Shown: piece by piece, positions 22,406 through 30,913 of the stretch
Layout of the letters: every line of letters starts with the position of its first letter
Numbering within the stretch: the stretch's first letter is position 1
Assembly (NCBI RefSeq): GCF_002161235.1
Contig: NZ_NFHE01000012.1
Location: 17,298 to 81,297, forward strand
Reading direction: 5' to 3'
DNA: 64,000 bases
Source: Pseudoflavonifractor sp. An85
GTDB lineage: Bacteria > Bacillota > Clostridia > Oscillospirales > Oscillospiraceae
Program-made: the position numbers and the translations under genes
Notes under the pieces: model-generated
What the model saw: the letters and a program-made list of their open reading frames with translations, nothing else
Database searches by the model: none
Told to the model about the DNA's origin: nothing

Positions 22406-23299
22406 TTATTGAATTCCTGTAAAATTTGAAACAGCTTTCTTAATTTCTTTCTCATGTCCTTCCATTAAATGTCCGCCGTTTTCAAATGAAATAAACGTAC
22501 AATTTGCAAACCTTTTAACTGCCTTTTCTGTATCAGCATAGTTTGCCAATTTATCGTCTTTTGCGTGAAAAACTAATGTCGGCACTTGTAACTCTTCGAT
22601 GTGATAATCTTCATATTTTTTCGCCATATCAATATTGGTTACAGAAGCATCCAATACCACACCATCTTTTCTATCACCAACAGGAAGCATATCGTAAATT
22701 GTAGATGGTTCCATGCCCATAATCAACTTAAATAACGGGCTAAGAAGAAACATTGTAAAGCTATTGCATAAGAAAGGAGGTGGACCTGCATATTTTAAAT
22801 ATTTGTCAGGCTTTTCTGTAAGCGGCATAGCAGAACAATATAAAATCAGACCTTTTGTTCTTTCTGGATAATCCAAAGCAAAACGTATAGCCACACTTCC
22901 ACCTGCCGATGTTGCCAACAGATACACTTTTTCAATCCCCAATTTATCTAACAGACTTACATATGCTGTTGCTTGTTCTGCAGGTGTTCCATTTCCTAAA
23001 ATATCACTACCTAAATAACCAAATCTCGATGGAGCAATAATTCTATAATCAGAGGAAAAATCTTTGCAGGTATCATATGCTTGGTCATATCCACCAAAAA
23101 TACCGTGTATGGACAATATGCTTTCCCCTTTACCCCTATCAACAAAGCTTATATTTCCGTACTCTAAATTAACTGTTTCTGCCCCGTAAGCGGAAAGTCT
23201 TTCTTTGCTTTTTTCCTCAGCAATACTACAGCGTATTCTCTGCACAATAAGGTACACTACAAAAAAGAATACCGCACCTCCAACAATATAAATCCACAT
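22406..23299 (-). CDS. Membrane-anchored alpha/beta hydrolase
   Basis: 297 residues with an N-terminal membrane helix (3-20) followed by RIRCSIAEEK. The hydrolase fold shows SIHGIFGGYD, the elbow LLATSAGGSVAIRF (S131), VFHAKDDKLANY (acid) and FENGGHLMEGHEKE (His). It lies in the same AT-rich block as the other hydrolase, 77 bp upstream of it on the minus strand. The nucleophile elbow is A-T-S-A-G rather than G-x-S-x-G, an unusual variant. The ribosome site (AGAAAGG) is modest. Substrate unknown. Confidence 0.78.
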   Translation of the reverse strand: MWIYIVGGAVFFFVVYLIVQRIRCSIAEEKSKERLSAYGAETVNLEYGNISFVDRGKGESILSIHGIFGGYDQAYDTCKDFSSDYRIIAPSRFGYLGSDILGNGTPAEQATAYVSLLDKLGIEKVYLLATSAGGSVAIRFALDYPERTKGLILYCSAMPLTEKPDKYLKYAGPPPFLCNSFTMFLLSPLFKLIMGMEPSTIYDMLPVGDRKDGVVLDASVTNIDMAKKYEDYHIEELQVPTLVFHAKDDKLANYADTEKAVKRFANCTFISFENGGHLMEGHEKEIKKAVSNFTGIQ

Positions 23300-23330
23300 C
23301 TAATTATATCAGCCTTTCTATACATAAACT

Positions 23331-24434
23331 TCAAATTCTCTTTAGGGCTTCTTTCTTCAAAGCAGCCTGTTCCATCTCTTTTTCATAAGTTCCCTTGGCA
23401 TAAGCGACATTGCTTTTTGCCCGGAGCATCTTATCTTTCGCCAGTTTTTTCATAATCTCCGCTACGTCATCGTCCAGTTTGCCACGCTTGATATAGCGGT
23501 TTATGGTATTCAGCCGCTTTTCGTATATCTGGATAACCGGATGATCGTCTGTAAGCTCCCGCTGTTCTCTGCCTTTCAGATTGCCGATCTGCCGACAGGT
23601 GCGGTGCAACTTGTCCCCCGGTGCATAGCCGCCGCAGTATTTGGTGTGTCTTGCGTTAGTGGTCAGAAACCACTTTCCACAGATTTTGCATTTCTTGGGT
23701 GCATGACCGACACACAAACCCTCAAAGAGATCAGACCGGAACATCCCCACAAAGGAAACATAGTGCATCCGCTTGACCAGTTTTGCGACTTTTTCACCGG
23801 GACGGATGACCGATACATACTGAACGGAATTGTTCAGGGTAGACATCCAGGCATTGCCCTCCGTGATAGAGAACTTTGGCGGGAAATAGCTGCCGAACAT
23901 CTTTGCAAAGCCCTCTGCGGTGCGGTCTGCTTCGTTAGCATCTGATTTTTCCGCAAAATCAAGCATTGCCGTTTGATATTCTTCAAGGGAATACGCCAGA
24001 TGCCCGAATACAGCAGTATAGCGTTGGAGCATGATTGCATCGGCATAGTTCGGGACTTCTTCAAACTGCAAGGAATTGGCTACGGCTTTTATGGCAAACT
24101 CCACATATTTCAGCGCATTGTCAGCAGTAAAGACTTTTTCTATCCGTTCCCGGTGCTTTACTATGTCCATGTAGGAGAACGGCGGAGTTTTACTGAGAAT
24201 ATCCACCATTGTCAACGCAGCTTCCTTTGCCATAGGAAAGAGTGCAGAAGCATCCTGTCCGGCGTTTAACATTCCAAGCAGCAGATTGATTTTCACGCAT
24301 TGCTCGTTCATTCTTGCGAGGGTATCCTCAGGAACATTCAGCGCATCACAGGCAAGAGTACCGATAGGAAATATTTTGCCCTCATATATGACCGTATCCT
24401 GCCAAAAATCCAATGTCATCAGTTCTTGATTCAT
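23331..24434 (-). CDS. DUF6076-like element protein with C-terminal zinc-finger-like motif
   Basis: 367 residues, mostly helical. The C-terminal third carries CKICGKWFLTTNARHTKYC and then HRTC, a Cys4-type zinc ribbon followed by a basic helix (IGNLKGREQREL). This arrangement is what I know as DUF6076, common next to CHC2 and sigma-like genes in Clostridia mobile elements; the role is unknown. GGAGGGC precedes the start at 24434, which I prefer to the one 16 codons upstream. It diverges from the CHC2 gene. Confidence 0.65.
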   Translation of the reverse strand: MNQELMTLDFWQDTVIYEGKIFPIGTLACDALNVPEDTLARMNEQCVKINLLLGMLNAGQDASALFPMAKEAALTMVDILSKTPPFSYMDIVKHRERIEKVFTADNALKYVEFAIKAVANSLQFEEVPNYADAIMLQRYTAVFGHLAYSLEEYQTAMLDFAEKSDANEADRTAEGFAKMFGSYFPPKFSITEGNAWMSTLNNSVQYVSVIRPGEKVAKLVKRMHYVSFVGMFRSDLFEGLCVGHAPKKCKICGKWFLTTNARHTKYCGGYAPGDKLHRTCRQIGNLKGREQRELTDDHPVIQIYEKRLNTINRYIKRGKLDDDVAEIMKKLAKDKMLRAKSNVAYAKGTYEKEMEQAALKKEALKRI

Positions 24435-24656
24435 GCTTGCCCTCCTGTCCTGTTTTTTCACTTTTCTAATTATACCATGCAAATGTGAAGAAATCTACAT
24501 CATCAGATAAGTTGTCCTGTTTTTTGAAATGAGGTTGTCCTGCTTTTAGCCTGCTTTTTTCAAAATCCGTCATAACCATAGTAGAAAGAGCGAAGCACCT
24601 GCCAATCACGGCGGGTGCTTCGTGCTTTCCAGACTATTATGAACGGAGGTTTTTCT

Positions 24657-25136
24657 ATGACAATCTATGAAAACATCAAGGCGGCGATCAGCGTGAAGCA
24701 AGCCGCCGAACACTACGGGCTGAAAGTCAACCGCAACGGTATGGCTTGCTGCCCATTCCACAATGACAAGCATCCGAGCTTGAAGCTGAATGAAGATTAT
24801 TTCTTCTGCTTCGGCTGCGGAGCCAAGGGAGATGTAATTGACCTTGTGGCAAGTCTGTTCGATCTGAGCAGTTATGAAGCAGCACAAAAGCTGGCTGCGG
24901 ACTTCGGGCTTGACCCGAAACCGCCCACTACCGCAGCTATGGTCAAGCCGAAGCGTCCCTATATCCGTCAGTTCCGGGAGGATGAAATGATGTGCTTCCG
25001 GGTGCTGACGGATTATCTGCATCTGTTGGAGGATTGGAAAGTGCGCTATGCACCCAAAACACCGGAAGATGTGGTCCTATGTCAAGAAAAAGTACAAATT
25101 AAATATGCCCTTTTTAGTGTTAAGTTACCCTGCTAA
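24657..25136 (+). pseudogene. CHC2 zinc-finger primase-like gene, truncated by IS insertion
   Basis: Starts MTIYENIKAAISVKQAAEHYG after a GGAGG site and shows the DnaG-type zinc domain: CCPFHNDKHPSLKLNEDYFFCFGCGAKGDVIDLV. The native reading runs to about 25071, then enters insertion-sequence DNA and stops after about 20 foreign residues, leaving 159 codons. Relatives in intact elements continue past YAPKTPED for a few dozen residues, so only the C-terminus is lost. It probably served element replication or mobilization. Confidence 0.75.
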
Positions 25137-26048
25137 AGCTTCAGCTCTTTTATCTAACACCGCATAGTATTCTTCTTCATACTGATCTGGCGAAAGATAT
25201 CCACAATGGCTGTGTATCCTCACTGTGTTATAAAATGTTTCTATATATTCGAATACCAGCTTATATGCATGCCGGTAATTAAAAATTTTAAAGCGGTTGA
25301 TCCATTCCCTTTTCAGTAATGCATGGAACGATTCTATACACGCATTATCCCATGGATATGCTTTTTTCGAATAGCTGTTTACCATCCCCTCTGTTGCTTT
25401 ACGGAATGCATCCGATACATACTGGCAGCCCCTGTCCGTATGTATGATAAGCGGATGTGCTATTCTGCGGATTTTCTTCGCTTTCTCGATACATTCCACC
25501 ACATGGGATGCTTCCAGTGTTTCGCTCAAGACCCATGCGATGATTTTCCGGGAATACAGATCCATAATGCTGGTTAAGTATACAAAGCCGTCAAACGTCC
25601 AGATATAAGTGATATCTGACACCCATACTGCATCTGGCTGATCGGGATTGAACTGCTCATTCAGAATGTTATGTAGCCTCGAGCTGAAATCAGAGTCTAT
25701 GGTTGTTTGTATATATGGCTTTACCCATTGGGCTTTGATTCCCATCTGACGCATGTAATTCGCAACAGTTTTCACTGCGATCTTTTCGCCGTTTTTCCAC
25801 AATTCCATTGTGATCTTCGGGGCTCCATAGTTCTGGTGGGAATCCTCATAGATTTTTCGGATTTTCTGTTTGATCTCCCCGCGGTGTTTTTCCGTGACAG
25901 ACGGGCCTCTTTTTTTCCATGCATTATAACCGGATCGTGAAACACCAAGCTGTTTCAGTACCCCGCTGACAGAGACACGGTGCTTCACCGGACGCTGCTC
26001 CATTTCTATGATATACTCCGCTGTGGCAGTATAAACAGCCTCTGTCAT
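25125..26048 (-). CDS. IS3-family transposase OrfB (DDE integrase)
   Basis: 307-residue catalytic subunit with an N-terminal HTH_21 region (QNYGAPKITMELWKNGEKIAVKTV) and an rve integrase core: VWVSDITYIW (D145), IIHTDRGCQY (D205) and DNACIESFHALLK (E239). The conserved C-terminal YNTVRIHSHCGYLSPDQYEE is complete, so it may be active. It overlaps OrfA by four bases (ATGA), in the -1 frame. Confidence 0.92.
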   Translation of the reverse strand: MTEAVYTATAEYIIEMEQRPVKHRVSVSGVLKQLGVSRSGYNAWKKRGPSVTEKHRGEIKQKIRKIYEDSHQNYGAPKITMELWKNGEKIAVKTVANYMRQMGIKAQWVKPYIQTTIDSDFSSRLHNILNEQFNPDQPDAVWVSDITYIWTFDGFVYLTSIMDLYSRKIIAWVLSETLEASHVVECIEKAKKIRRIAHPLIIHTDRGCQYVSDAFRKATEGMVNSYSKKAYPWDNACIESFHALLKREWINRFKIFNYRHAYKLVFEYIETFYNTVRIHSHCGYLSPDQYEEEYYAVLDKRAEALAG

Positions 26049-26338
26049 TTTCCCAGGATACTGATGGCTTTTTTTAGAATTTCAAGTGCATCCTTTGTAT
26101 CCCTTAGTTCCCGCTGGAGACGGGCGATCTCTTTCGCCTCATCGCTGGAATAATTTCCAGATCCCCGTGTTGGTACGTTCCCTTCGTGCTCTCTGGCGGC
26201 TCGGAGCCATGTCTTGAGAGCGGAATCACTGACGCCCAGATTCTCAGCTGCTTTCTGAAGTGAGAGTTCTGGATGATCCAACCGATACCTCACTGCATTC
26301 TCTTTAAACTGTTGATCGTATCTGCTACCCTTTGCCAT
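26045..26338 (-). CDS. IS3-family transposase OrfA (helix-turn-helix)
   Basis: 97-residue HTH_Tnp_1 protein (QQFKENAVRYRLDHPELSLQKAAENLGVSDSALKTWL in parts) with a C-terminal leucine-zipper-like helix. Its last sense codons are CTG GGA AAA before TGA. This places a G-GGA-AAA slippery heptamer exactly in frame, so an OrfAB fusion could form by -1 frameshifting, as is known for IS3 elements. Confidence 0.88.
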   Translation of the reverse strand: MAKGSRYDQQFKENAVRYRLDHPELSLQKAAENLGVSDSALKTWLRAAREHEGNVPTRGSGNYSSDEAKEIARLQRELRDTKDALEILKKAISILGK

Positions 26339-26428
26339 GCCTATACTTCCTCCTTCTCATCATCTTTCCTATCATACATGATTTAGGTCTGCATGGCATC
26401 TTTACTTTGTACTATTTTTATACTACCA

Positions 26429-26528
26429 CTAAAATTTAATTTGGAGCATTGCAACAACATCACCAACTCTGCTGGACGGCGGGTATGGGGATTCATGGGT
26501 GTGGAAGCTGTGGCACGACCTAATATAA
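26429..26528 (+). pseudogene. Possible C-terminal remnant of an element gene right of the IS
   Basis: One frame reads without a start from the IS edge to TAA at 26526-26528 and ends DGGYGDSWVWKLWHDLI, which looks like a genuine protein end. In intact relatives a larger replication gene (VapE/VirE-like) often follows the CHC2 gene, so this may be its last 30 codons after an IS-associated deletion. No family can be assigned from so little. Confidence 0.3.
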
Positions 26529-26984
26529 ACGGGTTTTACGACGTTTCGCCATGTACGTACGTACCGGAGGAATGGCAGGACTAATTCTCGCCGTTCCTTT
26601 TGGTACGTATGTACGCAGCATTTTACCCATTGTTCTCTATTTATGGGAACAATCAGCGCTCAGAACTGACCTGTTTTCGGGCATTGAAAATCAATGGCAG
26701 TGGAAACAGCAAAGTTTTTGACCATAGGACGAAACCATTTCACCAAACCGTGCTTCTCCAAACCATGCACCCGGTTCACGGAACAGTAGGTGTTTTCACT
26801 GTTCCAGACCAAACCCTACGGAACAGTAAAGTGGGATATATGCCTATATGGACAGAGTATCGCACTCACAAAAATAAAGCGATTTTGGGGAAAGCGGAAT
26901 TTTCACTGTTCGGTGCATCTGCTCCGCTTTGGGGAGTATCCTTTGTACCGAATTGCAAAGCAAAATTATGGAGGAATTTTCAAT
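26529..26984. repeat. Non-coding stretch with GGAACAGT repeats
   Basis: No convincing gene. GGAACAGT occurs at 26780-26787 and 26820-26827, its complement ACTGTTCC at 26798-26805, and a near copy ACTGTTCG near 26906-26913. A separate hairpin pairs GTACGTACGTACC with GGTACGTATGTAC (about 26551-26614). The spaced, mixed-orientation copies lie just before the mobilization genes and look like protein binding sites. Confidence 0.5.
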
Positions 26985-27200
26985 ATGAATGTACGCAACG
27001 AAATCAAGGCACAGATCATCCGTGCCGGAATGACTATGCAGGAAGTAGTTGACCTGCTCTCGGACGAGTACGGTTGGAGCGATAGCGTTTCCAACCTGTC
27101 CGCAAAATTACAGCGGGAAAGCATCCGATACAAGGAAGTATTGGAGCTTGCCGATGTGCTGGGATACGACATCGTATGGCAGCAAAGACGGGAGAAGTGA
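26985..27200 (+). CDS. Small helix-turn-helix-like accessory protein
   Basis: 71 residues, MNVRNEIKAQIIRAGMTMQE then VVDLLSDEYGWSDSVSNLSAKL and YKEVLELADVLGYDIVWQ. The layout resembles small XRE/DUF6471-type DNA-binding proteins that recur before relaxase genes in Clostridia elements. ATGGAGG precedes the ATG. It may regulate mobilization through the repeats upstream; this is inference. Confidence 0.6.
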   Translation: MNVRNEIKAQIIRAGMTMQEVVDLLSDEYGWSDSVSNLSAKLQRESIRYKEVLELADVLGYDIVWQQRREK

Positions 27201-27458
27201 TGCCCCGGCGACAGCCCCTCGCATCTCCCGTCCCCATAGGCGCACCGCAGTGCTGCCTATGGATGGCAGTGAAAGATACGGTTTTCACTACCACCGTCTG
27301 CAAGAGGAAGTTCGCCGGAACAGCTTCATGCAGACGGGCTGACCATGGGAAAAGTTACAGACATTTTCGCCTTGGTCAGCAGAGGTTGCCGCAGCAACCG
27401 CACTCCCCCTCGGGAGAGCCCTCGGAGAGCCCACGGCACTTTGCAGCCCGTATGGATG

Positions 27459-27486
27459 AAAGTGTTATAGTGGGTTATTACACTTT
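27459..27486 (+). other. Candidate oriT (MobV-type nick region)
   Basis: AAAGTGT (27459-27465) and ACACTTT (27480-27486) form an inverted repeat around TATAGTGGGTTAT. The well-known MobV origin of pMV158 has TAGTGTGTTATACTTTA, so the core and pairing are alike. It lies 63 bp before the MobV relaxase gene, the expected place. Confidence 0.6.
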
Positions 27487-27548
27487 GAAAAAGTGCCTCT
27501 CCGTAGCTCCCCGCTGTCTGCAAATCTCAAGGAAAGGACAAAAAATCT

Positions 27549-28838
27549 ATGGCAAGAAATGATGGAATAGACCGCACCGTAGCCCGGAATCAGGATTTAC
27601 CGACACCGGACGATGTGGCAAAAATACAGGAACACAATGAGCGAGAAAAGGACAGTTACAGCAATCAAGACATTGTGCCGGAACGCACTCCGCTGAATGT
27701 TCACTTCAAGACTCCCACCGATGATTATGTGAAAATGTTTGAGCAAATGGAACAGGATGGCGTGATCTCCACCAGAGGCCTGAAACCGGATGCCATCAAA
27801 TACGGCGAGTTGGTTTTTGATGTAAACTCTGCTTACTTCTACAACCACGGAGGCTATGAATTTGCAAAACAGTTTTATGCCGATGCCTATAAAGCCGCCG
27901 TGGAGATCGTAGGCGGTGAGCAGTATATCCTCTCTGCTGTGATGCACGCCGATGAGCGTAACCGGGCAATGTCGGAAGCTCTGGGCGAGGATGTGTACCA
28001 TTACCATCTCCACGTGGTTTATATCCCGGTGGTGGAAAAGCAGATCCTTTGGTCGAAGCGGTGTAAGGATGAATCCCTCCGGGGAACAGTAAAGGAAACG
28101 ATCACACAAGTCAGCCGAAGTAAGAAGTGGGATTCCAAGCCGGTGCTTGACGAGGACGGCAATCCCAAACTCAATGAAAAAGGAAAAAAGATTTTAAGGT
28201 CATCCTACAGCGTGTTGCAGGATGACTTTTTTAATTTCATGCGAAACGCCGGTTATACCGATGTGGAGCGTGGAGAGCGTGGCAGCACCGAGGAACATCT
28301 GACGGTGACGCAGTTCAAGGTACAGGCAGAACAGCAGCGGTTGGAAGCAGTCACCGCACAGGTTGCCGATGCGGAACAATCCTTGGAGAATACCAGGGTT
28401 GCCGCTGAAAAACAAAAAAAGAAACTGGAAGCTCTGCAAAAGGAAACAAAGGCAGCAAGGGCAACTGCCCTGACAGTGCAAGATATTGAAGCGATGGGCA
28501 AGAAAGCCACATTCGGCAACAATATCACGCTGACACCGGATGAGTGCCGCATCCTAAAGGATTATGCAGTCAGCAGCTTCGCAGAGAAAGCGGAAAAGTT
28601 GAAATACAAGCAAAAATACGAACAGGCAGAAAAGAGTGCATCCGTTTGGAAGCGCCGCTTTGAAGCCCTGAACGAAAAATATTTGGAACTCAAAAAGAAA
28701 GCTCAGCCCTATCTGGATGCATTGGAAATCGCATCCGAAAGGGTTCGGGCGTTTCTTGATGTTGTCCTCAGTAGAGGAAAGGAAACACAGGAACACAAGC
28801 AGCCTGCCCGCAAGCGAGGACGGGATATGGAAATTTAA
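27549..28838 (+). CDS. MobV-family relaxase (Pre/Mob, TnpZ-like)
   Basis: 429-residue DNA relaxase that nicks oriT for transfer by a helper conjugation system. Motif I HNER lies at 29-32 within EHNEREKDSYSNQDIVPERT, much like MobM. The metal-binding motif is HADE (133-136) with HYHLH (151-155). The region between them (RNRAMSEALGEDVY) is longer than in pMV158 MobM. The C-terminal half (about 255-340 and 355-400) is coiled coil. AAGGAAAGG precedes the ATG. It follows the candidate oriT and precedes tnpW-tnpX. Confidence 0.88.
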   Translation: MARNDGIDRTVARNQDLPTPDDVAKIQEHNEREKDSYSNQDIVPERTPLNVHFKTPTDDYVKMFEQMEQDGVISTRGLKPDAIKYGELVFDVNSAYFYNHGGYEFAKQFYADAYKAAVEIVGGEQYILSAVMHADERNRAMSEALGEDVYHYHLHVVYIPVVEKQILWSKRCKDESLRGTVKETITQVSRSKKWDSKPVLDEDGNPKLNEKGKKILRSSYSVLQDDFFNFMRNAGYTDVERGERGSTEEHLTVTQFKVQAEQQRLEAVTAQVADAEQSLENTRVAAEKQKKKLEALQKETKAARATALTVQDIEAMGKKATFGNNITLTPDECRILKDYAVSSFAEKAEKLKYKQKYEQAEKSASVWKRRFEALNEKYLELKKKAQPYLDALEIASERVRAFLDVVLSRGKETQEHKQPARKRGRDMEI

Positions 28839-28856
28839 GAAAGGAACTTTTTGCCC

Positions 28857-29159
28857 ATGAATAAAACCGTAGAGGAAATTAACAAGATGATTATGGAAGA
28901 TGCCCCGATGGAAGAAATCAATGATGCCATTGGCTATATTGATATTTACTCCTGCTTCGACCCGATTTTCGAGCCACCCATTGATTTTCTGGAAGAATGC
29001 CGCAGACATTGGGAAGCGGCACAGTCTTCTTTCCGTGAGACCATTGAGCGCAAGATCGGGAACACATGGTATGTGATTGAAACAGAATGTGCCGGGAATG
29101 AGCCGCTTGCCGACAAGGTAAAACGGCTCTTTTTTTCTGACAAGGGGGTGATTTGTTAA
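28857..29159 (+). CDS. tnpW: TnpW-family element protein
   Basis: 100 residues. The C-terminal half, RETIERKIGNTWYVIETECA then ADKVKRLFF, matches the short TnpW proteins of Tn4451-like elements. The N-terminal half (MNKTVEEINKMIMEDAPMEE) is acidic and not part of the usual TnpW, so this may be an extended form or a fusion. Function is unknown. It lies 18 bp after the relaxase and 80 bp before the recombinase. Confidence 0.6.
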   Translation: MNKTVEEINKMIMEDAPMEEINDAIGYIDIYSCFDPIFEPPIDFLEECRRHWEAAQSSFRETIERKIGNTWYVIETECAGNEPLADKVKRLFFSDKGVIC

Positions 29160-29239
29160 TGACGGCGACACAAAAGCATGATATAATTCCAGTATGCACA
29201 ACGGTACTGTCGGCTGACCAACAACCGAAGGAGGATATT

Positions 29240-30886
29240 ATGTTGGATCAGCAGAAAATTACCATTCTCTACTGTCGTTTGAGCAATGAGGATGCCCAAG
29301 ATGGAGAGAGTAACAGTATCGCAAATCAGCGAGAGTATTTAACCCGATATGCCCGTGACCACGGGTATACAAACCTGAAAATTCTGGTGGATGACGGTTA
29401 TACCGGGACGAACTTCAATCGTCCCGGTGTGCAGGAAGGTTTTGAACTTGTCAAGCAGGGGCTTGTGGGCTGCTGGCTGGTCAAAGACCTCAGCCGATTT
29501 GGTCGTGACTATCTGACTGTTGGACAATATACGGATATTATCTTTCCGAGCTACGATGTCCGCTTTATCGCCGTAAATGACGGTGTGGACAGTAACCGGG
29601 GAGACAGCGAGGGCTTCGCCGCAATCCGTAATCTGTTCAACGAGTGGTATCCCCGTGATACCAGCAAGAAAGTCCGTGTCAGTTTGCGGCAGAGAGGAAC
29701 CAGTGGGAAGCACATGGGCAAACCGCCCTACGGATACCGCTGTGACCCGGAGGACAAGGATCACTGGATTCTGGATGAAGAAGCGGCTCCGGTAGTCAAG
29801 CTCATCTTCGACCTTTGCATTGACGGCAAAGGCCCGGAGCAGATTGCAAGGATTCTGGAAGAAAAGCAGATTCTGACCGCAAAAGCTCTGTATGCCAAGC
29901 GAAAGAAAAAGCCGATGCCGGAAAGACCGTACCACTGGGGCAACCAGTCCATTGTAGGGATTTTGGAACGGCAGGAGTACACAGGCTGTACCTGCAACTT
30001 CAAGACTTATTCCAAGTCCTACAAGCTGAAAAAGCGGATTCCTAATGAGCCGGAGAATATGTTTTATCTGCCGGACACACAGGAAGCGATTGTATCTCAG
30101 GCACAGTTTGACAGGGTGCAGGAACTGAGGAAAAACAAACGCCGCCCCGCAAAAGCGGAACGGCAGGGATTGTTCTCCGGGCTTCTGTTTTGTGCCGATT
30201 GCGGCGGCAAGCTCCACTTTGCCACAAGCAAAAGCTTTGAGGGCAAGCAGGATCACTACGTCTGCAACAACTACAAGAGCAACCGTGGTACTTGTACTGC
30301 CCACTATATCCGGGAAGATGTGCTCCGTGAAATCGTTCTGGAACGCATCCGGGCAGTCAATGTGTATATCCGAAGCGATGTGGACGGTTTTCAGGAGGAA
30401 TGGCTGCAATGCCGCAGGACTGACCAGGAGCGCAGCATCCGGGATGACAAAAAGAAGCTGGAACAGGCAAAGAAACGCCTTGCCGATCTGGATGTCATCA
30501 TCTCCCGGCTGTACGAGGACTATGTTCTTGGAAATCTCAATCAGGACAGATACAGAAAGATGTCTGCGGACTATGAAGCCGAACAGGAACGGTTAAAGCT
30601 CGAAATTGAAGTAACGGAAGAATGGGTGGAACAGCGGGAAGAAATGAATGACGGTCTGGATGCCTTTATCGCCCTGACACAGAAATATGTGGATGTGGAG
30701 GAACTGACACAGACCATCGTGAACGAGTACATCAAAAAGATCGTCGTTTATGCTCCGGATAAGTCTGGCGGCAAGCGGACGCAGAAAGTGAAGATTTACT
30801 TCAATTTCGTGGACGATGTGGATATTCCCGTTATTTCCGAGCCTATCATCACACAAACAACCTATGAACGCAGAAAAACGGCGTGA
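29240..30886 (+). CDS. tnpX: Large serine recombinase (TnpX-like)
   Basis: 548-residue site-specific recombinase expected to excise and integrate the element. The resolvase domain (1-150) has the catalytic S15 in YCRLSNEDAQ and LVKDLSRFGRDYL. Then come the recombinase domain (about 160-270, KPPYGYRCDPEDKDHWILDE), a zinc ribbon (LLFCADCGGKLHF ... CNNYKSNRGTCTAHYI) and a long coiled coil (about 390-480). All parts are intact. AAGGAGG at 29228 sets the ATG. An upstream in-frame start would add 29 unlikely residues. It is the right-most gene of the element. Confidence 0.92.
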   Translation: MLDQQKITILYCRLSNEDAQDGESNSIANQREYLTRYARDHGYTNLKILVDDGYTGTNFNRPGVQEGFELVKQGLVGCWLVKDLSRFGRDYLTVGQYTDIIFPSYDVRFIAVNDGVDSNRGDSEGFAAIRNLFNEWYPRDTSKKVRVSLRQRGTSGKHMGKPPYGYRCDPEDKDHWILDEEAAPVVKLIFDLCIDGKGPEQIARILEEKQILTAKALYAKRKKKPMPERPYHWGNQSIVGILERQEYTGCTCNFKTYSKSYKLKKRIPNEPENMFYLPDTQEAIVSQAQFDRVQELRKNKRRPAKAERQGLFSGLLFCADCGGKLHFATSKSFEGKQDHYVCNNYKSNRGTCTAHYIREDVLREIVLERIRAVNVYIRSDVDGFQEEWLQCRRTDQERSIRDDKKKLEQAKKRLADLDVIISRLYEDYVLGNLNQDRYRKMSADYEAEQERLKLEIEVTEEWVEQREEMNDGLDAFIALTQKYVDVEELTQTIVNEYIKKIVVYAPDKSGGKRTQKVKIYFNFVDDVDIPVISEPIITQTTYERRKTA

Positions 30887-30904
30887 CCTTCGGGTCACAC
30901 CGTT
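30877..30904 (+). terminator. Hairpin at the recombinase 3' end
   Basis: AACGG-C-GTGACC and GGTCAC-A-CCGTT form a stem with one mismatch and a short loop, overlapping the tnpX stop codon. The T-run is weak. It could also end transcription arriving from divIVA on the other strand. Confidence 0.5.
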
Positions 30905-30913
30905 CTCTGCGAC

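Larger units (their letters stand above)
25072..26428 (-). mobile_element. IS3-family insertion sequence
   Basis: Two overlapping minus-strand transposase genes lie between inverted ends. The inner terminal repeats are clear: GTACAAATTAAATATGCC at 25092-25109 matches the complement of 26395-26412 at 16 of 18 positions. The outer limits (TGG at 25072, CCA at 26426-26428) are my estimate, giving about 1.36 kb. No target duplication is visible, in keeping with a deletion at the right side. Confidence 0.85.

Noticed and set aside
26600..27052. 150-codon frame right of the IS
   Set aside because: It runs through repeats and into the small HTH-like gene in another frame, with no ribosome site.
27176..27562. 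128-codon frame over the oriT region
   Set aside because: It covers the oriT-like hairpin and its composition is not protein-like. The relaxase begins in another frame.
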